64,000 bases of DNA from an uncultured Dialister sp. (GTDB lineage: Bacteria; Bacillota_C; Negativicutes; Veillonellales; Dialisteraceae), in assembly GCA_900557365.1 (NCBI GenBank), contig UPXR01000001.1, positions 186,001 to 250,000 of the forward strand, given 5' to 3'. Shown piece by piece: positions 7,838-17,835 of the stretch (position 1 is its first letter; each line of letters starts with the position of its first letter). Under the pieces are notes generated by a model. It saw only the letters and a program-made list of their open reading frames with translations. It searched no databases and was not told the DNA's origin. A program made the translations under genes and the position numbers.

Positions 7838-9007
7838 TTAGTCCTTGAATTTGTCGATGATTTTGTCAAACCAGGAGCTCTTGCCCTTGTACTGGGACAT
7901 ATCCTCTCCGCATTCATGGGCAAAGTTGAGAAGGGCTTCCTTTTCCTTTTCTCTCAGCTTTTTCGGAACCACTACGCGGACTCTCACATACAGGTCGCCC
8001 TTGCGGGTGCTCTGCATATGGGGCATGCCCTTTCCGGAAATACGGAACCGGGTGCCCGTCTGAGTTCCTGCAGGAATCTTCAGCTCTACTTCCTCAAACA
8101 GCGTCTTTACATGGATCGTGCTGCCCAGTGCCGCCGTTGTGAAAGGAATATCGCATTCACAGTAGAGATCGTCGCCCTCTCTTTCGAAGTCGGGATCGCT
8201 TCTGACGAAAATGTATACATACAGATCGCCCTTGGGTCCGCCCCGTTTCCCCGGTTCACCTTCGCCGGAAACGCGCATCCGCACTCCGCTGTCTGCCCCG
8301 GCAGGGATATTGACCTCAATGGTCTTGAACTTGCGGACTGTACCTGTACCGCGGCAGGAAGAACACTTCTTCTTGATCAGCTTGCCGGTACCGCCGCAGT
8401 GACGGCAGGTCACGATATTCACCATCTGTCCGAGCGGTGTATTCCGCACCACTCTCTGCTGGCCGGTGCCGTGGCAGTCCGGGCAGGTCTCCACTTCCGA
8501 CCCCGGTTCGGCACCGGTGCCGTGGCAGTGGTCGCAGGTATCATTCTTCGTTACGGTGAACTTCTTCTTCACACCCGTAGCCGCTTCGCGGAGTGAAATC
8601 TCCATATCATAACGGAGATCCGCACCCTGCTGAGGCCCGTTGTTCTGTCTGCGGCTTCCGCCGCCGAACATATCGAAAATATCCCCCATATCGAAGCCGC
8701 CGAAGTCAAAGCCCTGACCGCCGAAGCCGCCGAAACCTCCCTGGCCGCTGAAGCCTGCACCGCCTCTGGCAGCCTGCTGGTAAGCGTCATGGCCGAACTG
8801 GTCGTACTGTGCACGCTTATCCGCATCGGAAAGAACATGATAAGCCTCATTAACTTCCTTGAACTTTTCCTCTGCTGCCTTCGGATTATCCTTGTTCAGA
8901 TCCGGATGGTACTTGCGGGCCAGCTTCCTGTATGCTCTTTTTATTTCATCTTCCGTGGCGGTTTTGCTTACGCCAAGGACATCATAATAATCTTTGCTGT
9001 CTGCCAT
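7838..9007 (-). CDS. dnaJ: Chaperone protein DnaJ
   Basis: A 389-residue class I Hsp40 that delivers clients to DnaK and stimulates its ATPase. The J domain (about 1-70) has the HPD motif in KYHPDLNK. It is followed by a Gly/Phe-rich linker, then four zinc-finger repeats [24 protein letters not shown] and CSSCRGTG. The C-terminal client-binding domains follow. The ribosome site is weak (AAGGA about 15 bases before ATG), so coupling to dnaK 19 bases upstream is likely. Last gene of the hrcA operon. Confidence 0.97.
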   Translation of the reverse strand: MADSKDYYDVLGVSKTATEDEIKRAYRKLARKYHPDLNKDNPKAAEEKFKEVNEAYHVLSDADKRAQYDQFGHDAYQQAARGGAGFSGQGGFGGFGGQGFDFGGFDMGDIFDMFGGGSRRQNNGPQQGADLRYDMEISLREAATGVKKKFTVTKNDTCDHCHGTGAEPGSEVETCPDCHGTGQQRVVRNTPLGQMVNIVTCRHCGGTGKLIKKKCSSCRGTGTVRKFKTIEVNIPAGADSGVRMRVSGEGEPGKRGGPKGDLYVYIFVRSDPDFEREGDDLYCECDIPFTTAALGSTIHVKTLFEEVELKIPAGTQTGTRFRISGKGMPHMQSTRKGDLYVRVRVVVPKKLREKEKEALLNFAHECGEDMSQYKGKSSWFDKIIDKFKD

Positions 9008-9026
9008 AGGGGATTTACACTATTCC

Positions 9027-10892
9027 TTATTTCTTGTCATCGTCAACGACTTTATAATCTGCATCGACTACATTGTCTTTGTCGTTCTTTGCACTCTGCT
9101 GGCCGGCCTGCTGCTGCTGAGCCTGTGCCTGAGCAGCCTGCGCCTGCTGTGCCTGCTGATACAGCTTTTCGGTCAGTTCATGGAGCGGCTTGGTCAGAGC
9201 TTCTGCGTCCGCTTTGATCTTATCGATATCTTCACCCTTCAGGGATTCTTTCAGTTTAGCTACAGCGTCATTGACTTCCTTAACCTTTGCCGGATCGGCT
9301 TTGTCGCCCAGATCCTTTACGGTCTTTTCAGCCTGGTAAACGAGTGCTTCCGCATTGTTCTTTGCCGTAATAGCTTCCTTGCGCTTCTTATCTTCTTCTT
9401 CATGCGCCTTTGCATCATCCTGCATCTTCTGGATTTCTTCATCAGACAGGCCGGTGGAAGAGGTAATATCAATCTTCTGTTCCTTGCCGGTGCCGAGATC
9501 CTTTGCGGATACGTGAACAATACCGTTCGCATCGATATCAAAGGTTACCTGAATCTGCGGAACTCCCCGCGGAGCCGGCGGAATATCCGTCAGTTCGAAA
9601 CGACCCAGAGTCTTATTGTCTGCTGCCATGGGACGTTCGCCCTGCAGAACATGGATATCTACGGAAGGCTGGTTGTCTGCTGCGGTGGAGAACACCTGAG
9701 ACTTGGAGGTCGGGATGGTGGTATTTCTCTTGATCATGGTGGTGAATACACCGCCCAGGGTTTCAATGCCGAGGGACAGCGGAGTTACGTCCAGGAGCAG
9801 TACGTCCTTGACTTCGCCCTTGAGTACACCTGCCTGAATGGCTGCGCCGACAGCAACGGATTCATCCGGGTTCACTCCCTTGGACGGTTCCTTGCCGAAT
9901 TTATTGCGGATCAGAGTCTGTACAGCCGGAATACGGGAAGAACCGCCTACCAGCAGGACCTTATCGATATCATTTACGGAAAGGCCGGCATCCTTCATAG
10001 CCAGGTCCATCGGTTCTACCGTTGCCTGTACCAGATCTTCCGTAATACGGTCGAATTCCGCACGGGTCAGGGTTGCATCAAAGTGTACCGGCTGTCCGTT
10101 GCTGTCCATGGTAATGAACGGCAGGTTGATGTCGGTGGACATAACACTGGAAAGTTCAATCTTCGCCTTTTCGCCGGCTTCCTTCAGTCTCTGGTTGGTC
10201 ATCGGGTCTCTCTTCAGTTCAAAGCCGTTCTGTGCCTTGAATTTTTCTGCAATCCAGTCCATGACGCATGCATCGAAATCATCGCCGCCGAGATGGCCGT
10301 TGCCGTTGGATGCTTCTACTTCAAATACGCCGTCTGCCAGATTCAGGATGGAAACATCGAATGTGCCGCCGCCCAGATCATAAACGAGGAAACGATGTTC
10401 CTTGCCGTCCTTAATCTTGTCCAGGCCGTATGCCAGGGAAGAAGCGGTCGGTTCGTTGATGATACGGAGAACATTCAGACCTGCAATCTTGCCGGCATCC
10501 TTGGTTGCCTGGCGCTGTGCGTCGGTAAAATATGCCGGGCAGGTGATGACTGCATCGCTGACTTTTTCACCCAGGTATGCTTCTGCATCGACTTTCAGCT
10601 TCTGAAGAATCATGGCAGAAATTTCCTGCGGGGTGTAAGATTTTCCGTCGATGGTTACCTTGTAGTCGCTGCCCATATGGCGCTTAATGGAAACAACGGT
10701 GCGGTCCGGATTGGAAACAGCCTGACGCTTTGCCAGCTGACCTACCAGACGTTCGCCGGTCTTGGAAAAGCCCACTACGGACGGGGTCAGACGGGAACCT
10801 TCGGCGTTCGGAATAACGACCGGTTCGCCGCCTTCCATAACGGCTACAACGGAGTTTGTAGTACCCAAATCAATACCAATTACTTTTGACAT
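9027..10892 (-). CDS. dnaK: Chaperone protein DnaK (Hsp70)
   Basis: A 621-residue Hsp70. The nucleotide-binding domain begins [18 protein letters not shown] and holds [14 protein letters not shown] and [14 protein letters not shown]. The substrate-binding domain starts near [14 protein letters not shown]. The tail has a Gln/Ala-rich stretch (about 575-600) before the acidic end [14 protein letters not shown]. As in other Firmicutes it lacks the 24-residue insertion of proteobacterial DnaK in the first subdomain. AAGGAG precedes the ATG. It lies between grpE and dnaJ under the CIRCE-regulated promoter. Confidence 0.98.
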   Translation of the reverse strand: MSKVIGIDLGTTNSVVAVMEGGEPVVIPNAEGSRLTPSVVGFSKTGERLVGQLAKRQAVSNPDRTVVSIKRHMGSDYKVTIDGKSYTPQEISAMILQKLKVDAEAYLGEKVSDAVITCPAYFTDAQRQATKDAGKIAGLNVLRIINEPTASSLAYGLDKIKDGKEHRFLVYDLGGGTFDVSILNLADGVFEVEASNGNGHLGGDDFDACVMDWIAEKFKAQNGFELKRDPMTNQRLKEAGEKAKIELSSVMSTDINLPFITMDSNGQPVHFDATLTRAEFDRITEDLVQATVEPMDLAMKDAGLSVNDIDKVLLVGGSSRIPAVQTLIRNKFGKEPSKGVNPDESVAVGAAIQAGVLKGEVKDVLLLDVTPLSLGIETLGGVFTTMIKRNTTIPTSKSQVFSTAADNQPSVDIHVLQGERPMAADNKTLGRFELTDIPPAPRGVPQIQVTFDIDANGIVHVSAKDLGTGKEQKIDITSSTGLSDEEIQKMQDDAKAHEEEDKKRKEAITAKNNAEALVYQAEKTVKDLGDKADPAKVKEVNDAVAKLKESLKGEDIDKIKADAEALTKPLHELTEKLYQQAQQAQAAQAQAQQQQAGQQSAKNDKDNVVDADYKVVDDDKK

Positions 10893-10949
10893 TTAAAATG
10901 TCTCCTTTCTATCCACTGTATTTTTCGGATTTGCTGTAATATGCCAAAA

Positions 10950-11564
10950 TCAGTTGTTGTGTACAACCTGTGTTTTGGCAGGACGGAGAACGATATCCTT
11001 GTACATATATCCCTTCTGGAATACCATAGCAATGGTTTCGTCCTCTGCATCGTCCTTCTGAACCATCATGACCGCTTCATGCACATGAGGATCGAAATGT
11101 GCGCCCAGCGCTTCGATTTCCTTTATACCGAAGCTGTCCATGATCTTGTCGAACTGCTTTTTCAGAAGCTCAAAGCCCTTGATGTATGCATTGCCTTCAC
11201 CGGCATCCTTTTTCATCTGTGCCAGTGCCAGATCAAAGTTGTCCAGTACAGGCAGGAATTCCTTCAGCACCTTGGCCGTGCATGCATCTTCCGCTTTTGC
11301 TTCATTTTCCCTTGTGCGGCGGCGGAAATTATCAAAATCCGCCTGGAGCCGAACGAACTGGGAAGCTGCTGCCGCCAGCCTTGCTTCGGACTGAGCCAGC
11401 TTTTCTTCCGCTCCCTTTGCCTGCGCCTTGGCTTCCTCAGCCTGTTTCTTCCAATCCTCAGACTGCTTTTCTGCGCTTTCCGGGGCCTGCTTCGTTTCTT
11501 CCTGCTGTCCCGCTTTCGGCATTTCTTCGTTCTTTTCCTTTTTCTTTTCTTCTTTTATGCTCAT
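10950..11564 (-). CDS. grpE: Nucleotide exchange factor GrpE
   Basis: A 204-residue cytoplasmic dimer that releases ADP from DnaK. The first about 90 residues are highly charged and predicted coiled coil (KKQAEEAKAQAKGAEEKLAQ). The GrpE core includes DFDNFRRRTRENEAKAED, FLPVLDNFDLAL, and GAHFDPHVHEAVMMV. AGGGGG is the ribosome site. It follows hrcA by 11 bases and precedes dnaK by 57. Confidence 0.96.
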   Translation of the reverse strand: MSIKEEKKKEKNEEMPKAGQQEETKQAPESAEKQSEDWKKQAEEAKAQAKGAEEKLAQSEARLAAAASQFVRLQADFDNFRRRTRENEAKAEDACTAKVLKEFLPVLDNFDLALAQMKKDAGEGNAYIKGFELLKKQFDKIMDSFGIKEIEALGAHFDPHVHEAVMMVQKDDAEDETIAMVFQKGYMYKDIVLRPAKTQVVHNN

Positions 11565-11575
11565 CTGTCAACCCC

Positions 11576-12631
11576 CTACTTTTCGTTTTTCAACAAATCA
11601 TCCAACCGATTCTGCATGAATCGCATTATACCGATAATCTTACTGTACTGCATCCGTGTAGGTCCCAGAACCGCTACCGATCCGATGACCCGTCCGCCTG
11701 CAAAAAACTGTGCTTTTACAACCGATAAATCCGTCAGGGATTTCAGGGGATTTTCCGTACCGATCCGCACGGCAATGGGCTGATCGGTCGAAGCCAGAAG
11801 CATGCTTGCCAGCATATCCCGCTGCTCCAGAAGATTCAGAATATCCTGCATCTTTTCCACATTTTTAAATTCCGGCTGTTCGATCAGATGAGAGGCTCCG
11901 CCGGAGTAAACCTTCTGCGGTGAATTCACGGCTTTTTCCAGAGCCCGGAAAATCGGGAGGAACGGTGTCATATCCCTTTCCACATCCTTCTGGAGAGAAA
12001 GGATCATTTTTTCATCAATGGCATCCACATCCCTGCCGTGCAGGAAACGGTTTATCTTATCCGCCAGAAGCTGCATTTCCTCGAAGGAGGAACTCTCCGG
12101 AATCTTCACCACTACATGAGAAACATCCCCCCGATCGCTCACCACCAGGAGAATCGCTTTCTGTTCCCCCAGAGGGAGGAAACGGATATAATTAAATTTT
12201 CTTCCCGTCCCGCGGGCAGTCGCTACGGACAGGTTGTGCGTCAGAAAGGCAATGGCCTTCGCCATGTTCCGGAATATTTCATCCACCTTCGTCACATGGT
12301 CTGTCAGGAGCTCGTCCAGTACTACTTCCTCCTCAGGAGAAACCGGTTCGGGCTGCATCAGCTGATCCACATAAAAACGATATCCTTTCGTGGAAGGAAT
12401 CCGTCCCGCCGATGTATGGGGCTGCTCCAGATATCCCTCATCCGCCAGATCCTGCATCTCATTGCGGATGGTTGCACTGGAAACCCCCAGATCATACTTC
12501 CGGGCAATCGTCCGGGAACCGACTGGTTCCGCCGTATCAGCGTAATCCTGAACAACTGCCCAAAGCACTTTTCTTTTTCTTTCGTTCATGCCGTTTCCGG
12601 CATCCTGTGCATTGTTTTTTCGCGTTGTCAT
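11576..12631 (-). CDS. hrcA: Heat-inducible transcription repressor HrcA
   Basis: A 351-residue repressor that binds CIRCE and is kept active by GroEL in characterised Firmicutes. The N-terminal winged helix contains AEPVGSRTIARKYDLGVSSA and TIRNEMQDLADEGYLEQPHT. The GAF-like middle and C-terminal dimerisation regions complete the family length. The start at 12631 is preferred to an ATG three codons earlier, because AAGAGG abuts the first ATG but is well spaced for the second. First gene of the operon, directly behind CIRCE, so autorepressed. Confidence 0.96.
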   Translation of the reverse strand: MTTRKNNAQDAGNGMNERKRKVLWAVVQDYADTAEPVGSRTIARKYDLGVSSATIRNEMQDLADEGYLEQPHTSAGRIPSTKGYRFYVDQLMQPEPVSPEEEVVLDELLTDHVTKVDEIFRNMAKAIAFLTHNLSVATARGTGRKFNYIRFLPLGEQKAILLVVSDRGDVSHVVVKIPESSSFEEMQLLADKINRFLHGRDVDAIDEKMILSLQKDVERDMTPFLPIFRALEKAVNSPQKVYSGGASHLIEQPEFKNVEKMQDILNLLEQRDMLASMLLASTDQPIAVRIGTENPLKSLTDLSVVKAQFFAGGRVIGSVAVLGPTRMQYSKIIGIMRFMQNRLDDLLKNEK

Positions 12632-12650
12632 AGGTATCATCCTCTTGTTG

Positions 12651-12677
12651 TTAGCACTCTTTATGCTGGAGTGCTAA
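12651..12677. promoter_or_regulatory. CIRCE operator
   Basis: TTAGCACTC (12651-12659), nine-base spacer, GAGTGCTAA (12669-12677). This is an exact match to the CIRCE inverted repeat bound by HrcA. It lies between the promoter and hrcA. Confidence 0.98.
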
Positions 12678-12688
12678 CTTACGTTATT

Positions 12689-12717
12689 AGAATATCATTC
12701 CCCCTTTTCCATGTCAA
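12689..12717 (-). promoter_or_regulatory. Promoter of hrcA-grpE-dnaK-dnaJ
   Basis: Minus strand TTGACA (12712-12717), 17-base spacer, TATTCT (12689-12694), with CIRCE starting about 12 bases downstream. A vegetative-type promoter blocked by HrcA. The remaining bases to 12960 hold no gene I can support. Confidence 0.85.
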
Positions 12718-12962
12718 GACTTTTCCCTGTTTTTACGGGAAAAACAGCAGCAAGCCGTTTCCTTTTTCCGGCGCCGAGCCTGCTTTTCGTGAAACCGTCT
12801 CCCGGAAAGCGGCAGTCCTCAAATCCTGTCTGGGCAATTCTTTTCCGGAACGATTCTCTCTCTTTTGTACAGCTCCGGAAAGTTCATTTGCTTCTGCGCG
12901 GCCGCTTACGGGAATCCCGTCCGTACGGGAAGGAAACACCGACTGAAATATTTTCGCACAGC

Positions 12963-12990
12963 AAAAAAGACCATGATTGCTCATGGTCTT
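12963..12990 (-). terminator. Terminator of rpsF-ssb-rpsR
   Basis: AAGACCATGA (12967-12976) pairs with TCATGGTCTT (12981-12990); the minus strand continues into six T. Confidence 0.88.
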
Positions 12991-13003
12991 CTCTTTCTGT
13001 CAA

Positions 13004-13237
13004 TCAGTCTGCGCTGAACGGAAGCAGAGCGATGGCTCTTGCTCTCTTAATTGCCAGATTGATCTTACGCTGATGCTTTGCGCATGTACCGGTTACACGG
13101 CGGGGAAGAATCTTGCCTCTTTCCGATACGAAACGGCGAAGCGCTGCAATATCCTTGTAATCAATGGTATCGATATGATCTACGCAGCACTGGCAGACCT
13201 TTCTCTTCGGTCTTCTTACTCTATCTCTTTTAATCAT
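13004..13237 (-). CDS. rpsR: 30S ribosomal protein S18
   Basis: A 77-residue S18 of the small ribosomal subunit. [19 protein letters not shown] and [22 protein letters not shown] are the conserved core. The N-terminus KVCQCC plus the later TGTCAKH gives a cysteine set resembling the zinc-binding form of S18; whether zinc is bound is inference. Third gene of the rpsF-ssb-rpsR operon and followed by its terminator. Confidence 0.97.
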   Translation of the reverse strand: MIKRDRVRRPKRKVCQCCVDHIDTIDYKDIAALRRFVSERGKILPRRVTGTCAKHQRKINLAIKRARAIALLPFSAD

Positions 13238-13268
13238 GTTTCCTTATCCTCCAAAATCAATGCATTAC

Positions 13269-13733
13269 TTAGAACGGAATGTCCTCATCCGCTGCGGACG
13301 GGCCGAACTGACCGAAACCGCCGGACTTATTCTGACCATTATTGGTATTATAGCCTGCATCGCCTTGGTTCTGCGGGGTATAGCCGCCCTGGCTGAAACC
13401 GCCGGTATGGCTGCCGCCGAGCGGAATCGCAATGGTGTTTGCCACTACTTCGGTTACATACCTTTTCTGTCCGTCCTGTCCTTCATAGGACCGGGTGGAA
13501 AGACGGCCTTCCACGAAGACACGGCTGCTTTTTTTCAGCTGATTGCCTACCGCTTCTGCCAGATTGCCCCAGGCTACCACATTAATCCAGTCTGTAAGCT
13601 CTCTCTGTTCACCCTGGGGAGTTGTATACATGCGGCTGACTGCCACAGAAAAGGATGCAACTGCCCGGCCGGTCTTTGTGGCCCGGATGATCGGATCGCG
13701 TCCCAGATTTCCTAAAATCTGAACTGAATTCAT
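13269..13733 (-). CDS. ssb: Single-stranded DNA-binding protein
   Basis: A 154-residue SSB. The OB fold (about 1-105) begins MNSVQILGNLGRDPIIR and includes TDWINVVAWGNLAEAVGNQL and RVFVEGRLSTRSY. A Gly/Gln/Asn-rich linker follows, then the acidic tip DEDIPF that recruits partner proteins. It lies between rpsF and rpsR, the usual Firmicute order, so it is co-expressed with ribosomal proteins. Confidence 0.97.
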   Translation of the reverse strand: MNSVQILGNLGRDPIIRATKTGRAVASFSVAVSRMYTTPQGEQRELTDWINVVAWGNLAEAVGNQLKKSSRVFVEGRLSTRSYEGQDGQKRYVTEVVANTIAIPLGGSHTGGFSQGGYTPQNQGDAGYNTNNGQNKSGGFGQFGPSAADEDIPF

Positions 13734-13744
13734 AGTGTTACCTC

Positions 13745-14029
13745 TTAGTCATCCTGCTTTACAATGATATGACGGATAATTTCTTCATGAATCTTGATAA
13801 CGCGGTCAAGTTCTTTAATCTGCGCCGGGTCAGCCTGGAAATCAACGACTACATAGTAGCCTTCATTCTGGTGTCTGACTTCGTACGCAAGATGACGTTT
13901 GCCCCATTCATCAGTTTTGTCAACAGTGCCGCCGATTCTTGCGATCGTATCCTGCACCAGTTTGACAGCAGACTGAATGACTGCATCATCAGCTGCATTC
14001 ACAATGAACATAACTTCATACTTTTTCAC
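13745..14029 (-). CDS. rpsF: 30S ribosomal protein S6
   Basis: A 94-residue S6, which pairs with S18 in the 30S subunit. The sequence KKYEVMFIVNAADDAVIQSA, WGKRHLAYEVRHQNEGYYVV and a DRVIKIHEEIIRHIIVK end are typical. The start is a GTG at 14029, chosen because AAAGGAGG lies eight bases before it and the protein then has the family N-terminus. Upstream in-frame codons would add an unrelated leader. First gene of the operon. Confidence 0.95.
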   Translation of the reverse strand: MKKYEVMFIVNAADDAVIQSAVKLVQDTIARIGGTVDKTDEWGKRHLAYEVRHQNEGYYVVVDFQADPAQIKELDRVIKIHEEIIRHIIVKQDD

Positions 14030-14138
14030 GAAATTCGCCTCCTTTTCGGACCTGTGTCCCGCCATTCCTGCGGGAAGGGAAGTAGCCTGCCAAATAGCAA
14101 GCTTTTATATTATACAAGAGATTCCGCGGAATTGCAAA

Positions 14139-14903
14139 TTATTTTTTATTTTTGCTCACCATGAATCCTGCCGCCTGCTGGTTGGCCATGATGACAATAT
14201 CGGTAACCTGCATCCGCTTCGGACGGGTTACCACGTAAGCAACCGCATCGGCAATATCCTCCGCCTGCAGCGCTTCAATGCCTGCATAGACATTTGCCGC
14301 CCGCTCCTCATCTCCGTGGAACCGGACCTTGCTGAAATTGGTTTCCACGAGTCCGGGCTGAATGGTCGTCACCCTGATATCCGTATCAATCACATCCATG
14401 CGGATGCCGTCAGAGAAAGTCTTCACTGCCGCCTTGGTGGCACAGTATACCGCCGCGCCCGGATAGGCGTACAGTCCTGCAGTAGACCCCAGATTGACAA
14501 TATGCCCGCTTCCCTTCTCTGTCATGGCAGGGAGAAATTCATGCGTCAGAAGGAAAAGCCCCCGGATATTCGTATCCAGCATCTGCAGAATATCCTCTTC
14601 CGCTGTCTTTTCATAGGACTCCAGTCCTCTTGCCAGACCCGCATTGTTCAGAAGCACATCAGGAGCACCTTTTTTCTGCAGGAAATCGGCCACGGTCTGT
14701 TTCATTTCTTCCGTATTCCGCACATCCATTGTATAGGTCATGACCGGAACGCCGTATTCCTTTTCAATTTCTTTCTTCACTGCTTCCAGCTTATCCGTAC
14801 TTCTGGCTGCCAGAGCGAGCTCATAGCCCTCTTTTGCCAGAGCTTTCGCCGAAGCCAGCCCGATTCCGCTGGTAGCCCCTGTGATAAACGCCGTCTTTGC
14901 CAT
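14139..14903 (-). CDS. Short-chain dehydrogenase/reductase (YdfG-like)
   Basis: A 254-residue cytoplasmic NAD(P)-dependent oxidoreductase of the classical SDR family. The cofactor motif is TGATSGIG, the structural motif NNAG, and the catalytic set Ser in NLGSTAG with Tyr and Lys in YCATK. The end segment, ADAVAYVVTRPKRMQVTDIVI, resembles YdfG-type serine/3-hydroxy acid dehydrogenases, but the substrate is not certain. GGAGG lies seven bases before this ATG. It is a single-gene unit, divergent from the small membrane protein gene. Confidence 0.88.
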   Translation of the reverse strand: MAKTAFITGATSGIGLASAKALAKEGYELALAARSTDKLEAVKKEIEKEYGVPVMTYTMDVRNTEEMKQTVADFLQKKGAPDVLLNNAGLARGLESYEKTAEEDILQMLDTNIRGLFLLTHEFLPAMTEKGSGHIVNLGSTAGLYAYPGAAVYCATKAAVKTFSDGIRMDVIDTDIRVTTIQPGLVETNFSKVRFHGDEERAANVYAGIEALQAEDIADAVAYVVTRPKRMQVTDIVIMANQQAAGFMVSKNKK

Positions 14904-15061
14904 AGTATTTCCTCCGTTCTGTAAATATTGGTATAATAATGATACAGGACCGTTTGGTTCAGTCGTTATTATATTAGCGCATTGCCCAGGGTGTTTCAAT
15001 GAAGAAGAAACCTCCGGCGCTCTGCACTTTCCGTTTCCTTTTGTCTTTTTCAGGAGCCTCT

Positions 15062-15361
15062 ATGAAGTACGCATTTCTTTCCGCTGTCATTTCCCTTGTC
15101 CTCTACTACGACGGACTCACCGTCCCCGCAGGAATTCTCGGTTACTTTGCAGGGATTTCCTTTCTCATCACTTACCGGGAACAGACTGTCATCCTGGCTA
15201 TTGTCTGCATTGCCGCAGCCATCCTTTCCGTGATGTATTTCCCCTTATCATTCTCCCTCCAGGGCTATCTGAATGTGGGCTCTGCCTGGTCCGTCACCAT
15301 CGGAGCCTTCTTCTTCATTTTTGCCGTCAAGGGCCTCATCGATAAATATTTCCGGAAATAA
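15062..15361 (+). CDS. Small membrane protein of unknown function
   Basis: I do not recognise a family. The 99 residues form about three or four hydrophobic segments: YAFLSAVISLVLYYDGL, VILAIVCIAAAILSVMYF and VTIGAFFFIFAVKGLI. The C-terminal end DKYFRK is basic, suggesting a cytoplasmic tail. The start at 15062 has AGGAG five bases before it; a longer frame from 14999 would add 21 less typical residues. A strong bidirectional terminator follows. It stands alone between an SDR gene and nhaC. Confidence 0.65.
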   Translation: MKYAFLSAVISLVLYYDGLTVPAGILGYFAGISFLITYREQTVILAIVCIAAAILSVMYFPLSFSLQGYLNVGSAWSVTIGAFFFIFAVKGLIDKYFRK

Positions 15362-15404
15362 TCCTCACGACTGAAGAATCGGAAACGGTACTCGATTCCA
15401 TCAT

Positions 15405-15448
15405 AAAAAGCGCTGTGAAAAGCTTCCTTTGCTTTCACAGCGCTTTTT
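15405..15448. terminator. Bidirectional terminator between the small membrane protein gene and nhaC
   Basis: AAAAAGCGCTGTGAAA (15405-15420) pairs with TTTCACAGCGCTTTTT (15433-15448), T runs on both strands. Confidence 0.93.
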
Positions 15449-15457
15449 GCATGAATT

Positions 15458-16957
15458 TTATTCTTCACTCTTTACCGCATGGAATTTCAGGAAATAAGCC
15501 AGGATGACCAGCATCAGGCACAGTCCTACAAGACCTCCGAGCAGACCGTTCCCCGTAAAGCCGCCCACAATATAGGCAATAGCACAGGAGAGAGCGACTG
15601 TCAGTACATAGGGAATCTGGGTCGATACATGATCAATGTGATGGCACTGCGCACCGGCAGAAGCCAGAATCGTTGTATCGGAAATCGGAGATACATGATC
15701 CCCGCCGACTGCGCCGGCCAGAACAGCGGCTACGGTCATAACCATCAGCTGCGGATCATTCTGAACAACAGCCAGAACAATCGGAATCAGGATTCCGAAA
15801 GTGCCCCAGGAAGTTCCTGTCGAGAAAGCCAGCCCGATAGCTACCAGGAAGAACAGAACCGGAAGCATGACTGCAATCGTTGCATTGTCGCTGACCACAG
15901 TGCCTACATAGCCGCCCAGGTTCAGGTAATCTTCCCCTACAATGCCGGACAGTGTCCATGCCAGGGAAAGAATCAGGATCGCAGAAGTCATCTGCTTGAA
16001 CCCTTCCACGAAGCAGCTGCAGAAAGTACTGAAGGACAGAACCTTTCTCGGAATATAAAGGACAAAAGTAAATACAAGAGCAATAAAAGAGCCGATCACA
16101 AGGCCGCGGGCCGATTCGCAGTCAGCGAAAGAATCCGCTATGCTCTTTCCTTCCAGGATGCCCCCCGTATAAAGCATGCCGAAGATGCAGCCGCCGATCA
16201 GAATCAGCAGCGGAAGAATCAGATCCAGGATTTTTTCATTGCCGGAAGACTTGGTTGTCTCCTCTTCCGCATATTCCGCAGGAATAACCAGGGTTCCGCC
16301 GCTTTTTCTTTCATATTCCGCCATCTTGGAAAAATCCTTACCGGACCAGATGAGGATCAGCATGAAAATGATGGTAAACCAGGCATAGAAATTCAGCGGA
16401 ATTGTTTCCAGGAAAAGCTGGAATCCGTCGATTTCACTCCCTTCCGGAAGAGAAGATGTCACTGCCGCAGCCCAGCTGGATACGGGAGCTATGATGCACA
16501 CCGGAGCTGCCGTTGCATCGATGATGTATGCCAGTTTCGCTCTCGTCACCTTGAACCGGTCCGTTACCGGTCTCATAACCGTACCGACAGTGAGGCAGTT
16601 GAAATAATCATCGATAAAGATCAGGATGCCCAGCAGCATGGTTACAAAAAGAGAGCTTCTCTTCCCCTTGATGGACCGGGCAGCAAATTCTCCGTAAGCC
16701 CGGGAAGCGCCGGATTTCTGGATCGCCGCAACCATGATGCCCAGCAGGACCAGGAATACCAGAATGTAAACGTTTCCGCCCACCTTGTCGCTCATGATTT
16801 TGAACATGGTATCAATTGCGCCCAAGATGGAAAACTCAGAAAACATAAAAGCCCCGATGAAAATGCCGATCCCCAGCGACATGTAAACTTCCTTCGTTAC
16901 CAGAGCCAGGATGATCGTCACGACCGGAGGCAGGAGTGCCCATACTGTTTGTGCCAT
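15458..16957 (-). CDS. Na+/H+ antiporter NhaC family protein
   Basis: A 499-residue inner-membrane protein with about 12 helices, of the NhaC (Na_H_antiporter) family. It should exchange sodium for protons to control pH and salt; some family members instead exchange organic acids. Conserved blocks are FIDDYFNCLTVGTVMRPVTD and KLAYIIDATAAPVCIIAPVSSW, then FSTGTSWGTFGILIPIVLA and GDHVSPISDTTILASAGAQC. AGAGG precedes the ATG by five bases. It is monocistronic. Ion specificity is inferred from family only. Confidence 0.88.
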   Translation of the reverse strand: MAQTVWALLPPVVTIILALVTKEVYMSLGIGIFIGAFMFSEFSILGAIDTMFKIMSDKVGGNVYILVFLVLLGIMVAAIQKSGASRAYGEFAARSIKGKRSSLFVTMLLGILIFIDDYFNCLTVGTVMRPVTDRFKVTRAKLAYIIDATAAPVCIIAPVSSWAAAVTSSLPEGSEIDGFQLFLETIPLNFYAWFTIIFMLILIWSGKDFSKMAEYERKSGGTLVIPAEYAEEETTKSSGNEKILDLILPLLILIGGCIFGMLYTGGILEGKSIADSFADCESARGLVIGSFIALVFTFVLYIPRKVLSFSTFCSCFVEGFKQMTSAILILSLAWTLSGIVGEDYLNLGGYVGTVVSDNATIAVMLPVLFFLVAIGLAFSTGTSWGTFGILIPIVLAVVQNDPQLMVMTVAAVLAGAVGGDHVSPISDTTILASAGAQCHHIDHVSTQIPYVLTVALSCAIAYIVGGFTGNGLLGGLVGLCLMLVILAYFLKFHAVKSEE

Positions 16958-17089
16958 AAAAACCTCTCCCTCTTGAGAAACTATTCTCTTTTAAAATTCA
17001 GGTTTATTATACAACAAATAGATAAATAAGAAAATAAAAACTTGGAGCCCATACCTTATGCGGAGATTCTGCTTTATCCGATATTATCG

Positions 17090-17130
17090 AAAAAAGTCCC
17101 TTCCGGAACCAGTCCGGAGGGAACCTTTTT
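17090..17130 (-). terminator. Terminator downstream of the RibD-like gene
   Basis: AAAAAAGTCCCTTCCGGA (17090-17107) pairs with TCCGGAGGGAACCTTTTT (17113-17130) with one or two mismatches. It ends the minus-strand operon that begins at 20775. Confidence 0.88.
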
Positions 17131-17148
17131 GCACTTTTCCTATGACTG

Positions 17149-17832
17149 TCATTCATGCCCGTAAAGAAGATGAACGGTCTTCCCATTTGCAACAGGTTCT
17201 GCCTTCTTCAGCACAAAGCCCTGCGGTACAAAGACATCGGTTTCCGCAATGCCCTTCTGTTCATGATTTCCTTCAATATACGGGCAAATCACGAGGGAGA
17301 CCCCGTCAACCAGTCCCGCCTTCAGAAAGACGCCGTTGATGGTGGCGCCTCCGCAGAGCACAAGCGTATGAATGCCAAAGAGGGATTTGATCTTTTCCAG
17401 TGCCGTCAGCGGCTCCATATCCCTCTCCCCGGCAAAAATATAGGAAATCCCTTTGCTGCGGAGATAGGCCAGATAGGGAAGAGATGCCTGCCGGGTAAGA
17501 ACCGCCACCACTCTTCTTCCTTCACACAGGACATCATCCCACAGGCATTTGCCTTTCCGGTCAAATACGAAAAGGAAAGTGTCTCCCTCTTCCTTTTCAA
17601 TATAATCTCCCTCCGGAACTTCCGTACCTTCAAAAGCAGCCAGGTCCGGATTTCCCTTCGCCATGTAAAGCTGTGCTGTATAGGAGCCGCTTCCCACGGC
17701 ATCCCCCAGCTTGGGAATGATGTCATCATAGCAGTCTCCGCATATGCCGGTCAGCGGGGCATCCGCAAAATAGCCTTCGATTTTTCCATCCAAGGCGGTC
17801 ATCATATGCAGTATCACTTTTGCTCTGTCCAT
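17149..17832 (-). CDS. RibD C-terminal domain (dihydrofolate-reductase-like) protein
   Basis: A 227-residue stand-alone protein with the RibD C-terminal/DHFR-like fold. The N-terminus KVILHMMTALDGKIEGYFAD and the later CGGATINGVFLKAGLVDGVSLVICP match the reductase domain of riboflavin synthesis. The deaminase domain of true RibD is absent, so this is a free-standing NAD(P)H reductase of unknown substrate. AAGGA precedes the ATG, and the gene begins three bases after the phosphatase stop codon. It appears to be the last member of the alcohol dehydrogenase-cupin-phosphatase transcription unit. Confidence 0.82.
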   Translation of the reverse strand: MDRAKVILHMMTALDGKIEGYFADAPLTGICGDCYDDIIPKLGDAVGSGSYTAQLYMAKGNPDLAAFEGTEVPEGDYIEKEEGDTFLFVFDRKGKCLWDDVLCEGRRVVAVLTRQASLPYLAYLRSKGISYIFAGERDMEPLTALEKIKSLFGIHTLVLCGGATINGVFLKAGLVDGVSLVICPYIEGNHEQKGIAETDVFVPQGFVLKKAEPVANGKTVHLLYGHE

Positions 17833-17835
17833 ATA

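Noticed and set aside
8994..10889. A 631-codon open frame on the plus strand opposite dnaK
   Set aside because: It is the antisense shadow of a strongly conserved gene: low-complexity hydrophobic and cysteine-rich translation, no ribosome site, no recognisable domain.
12733..12960. Possible small gene between the hrcA promoter and the rpsR terminator
   Set aside because: No ribosome site, no conserved pattern; the frames read through mirrored short repeats and the promoter.
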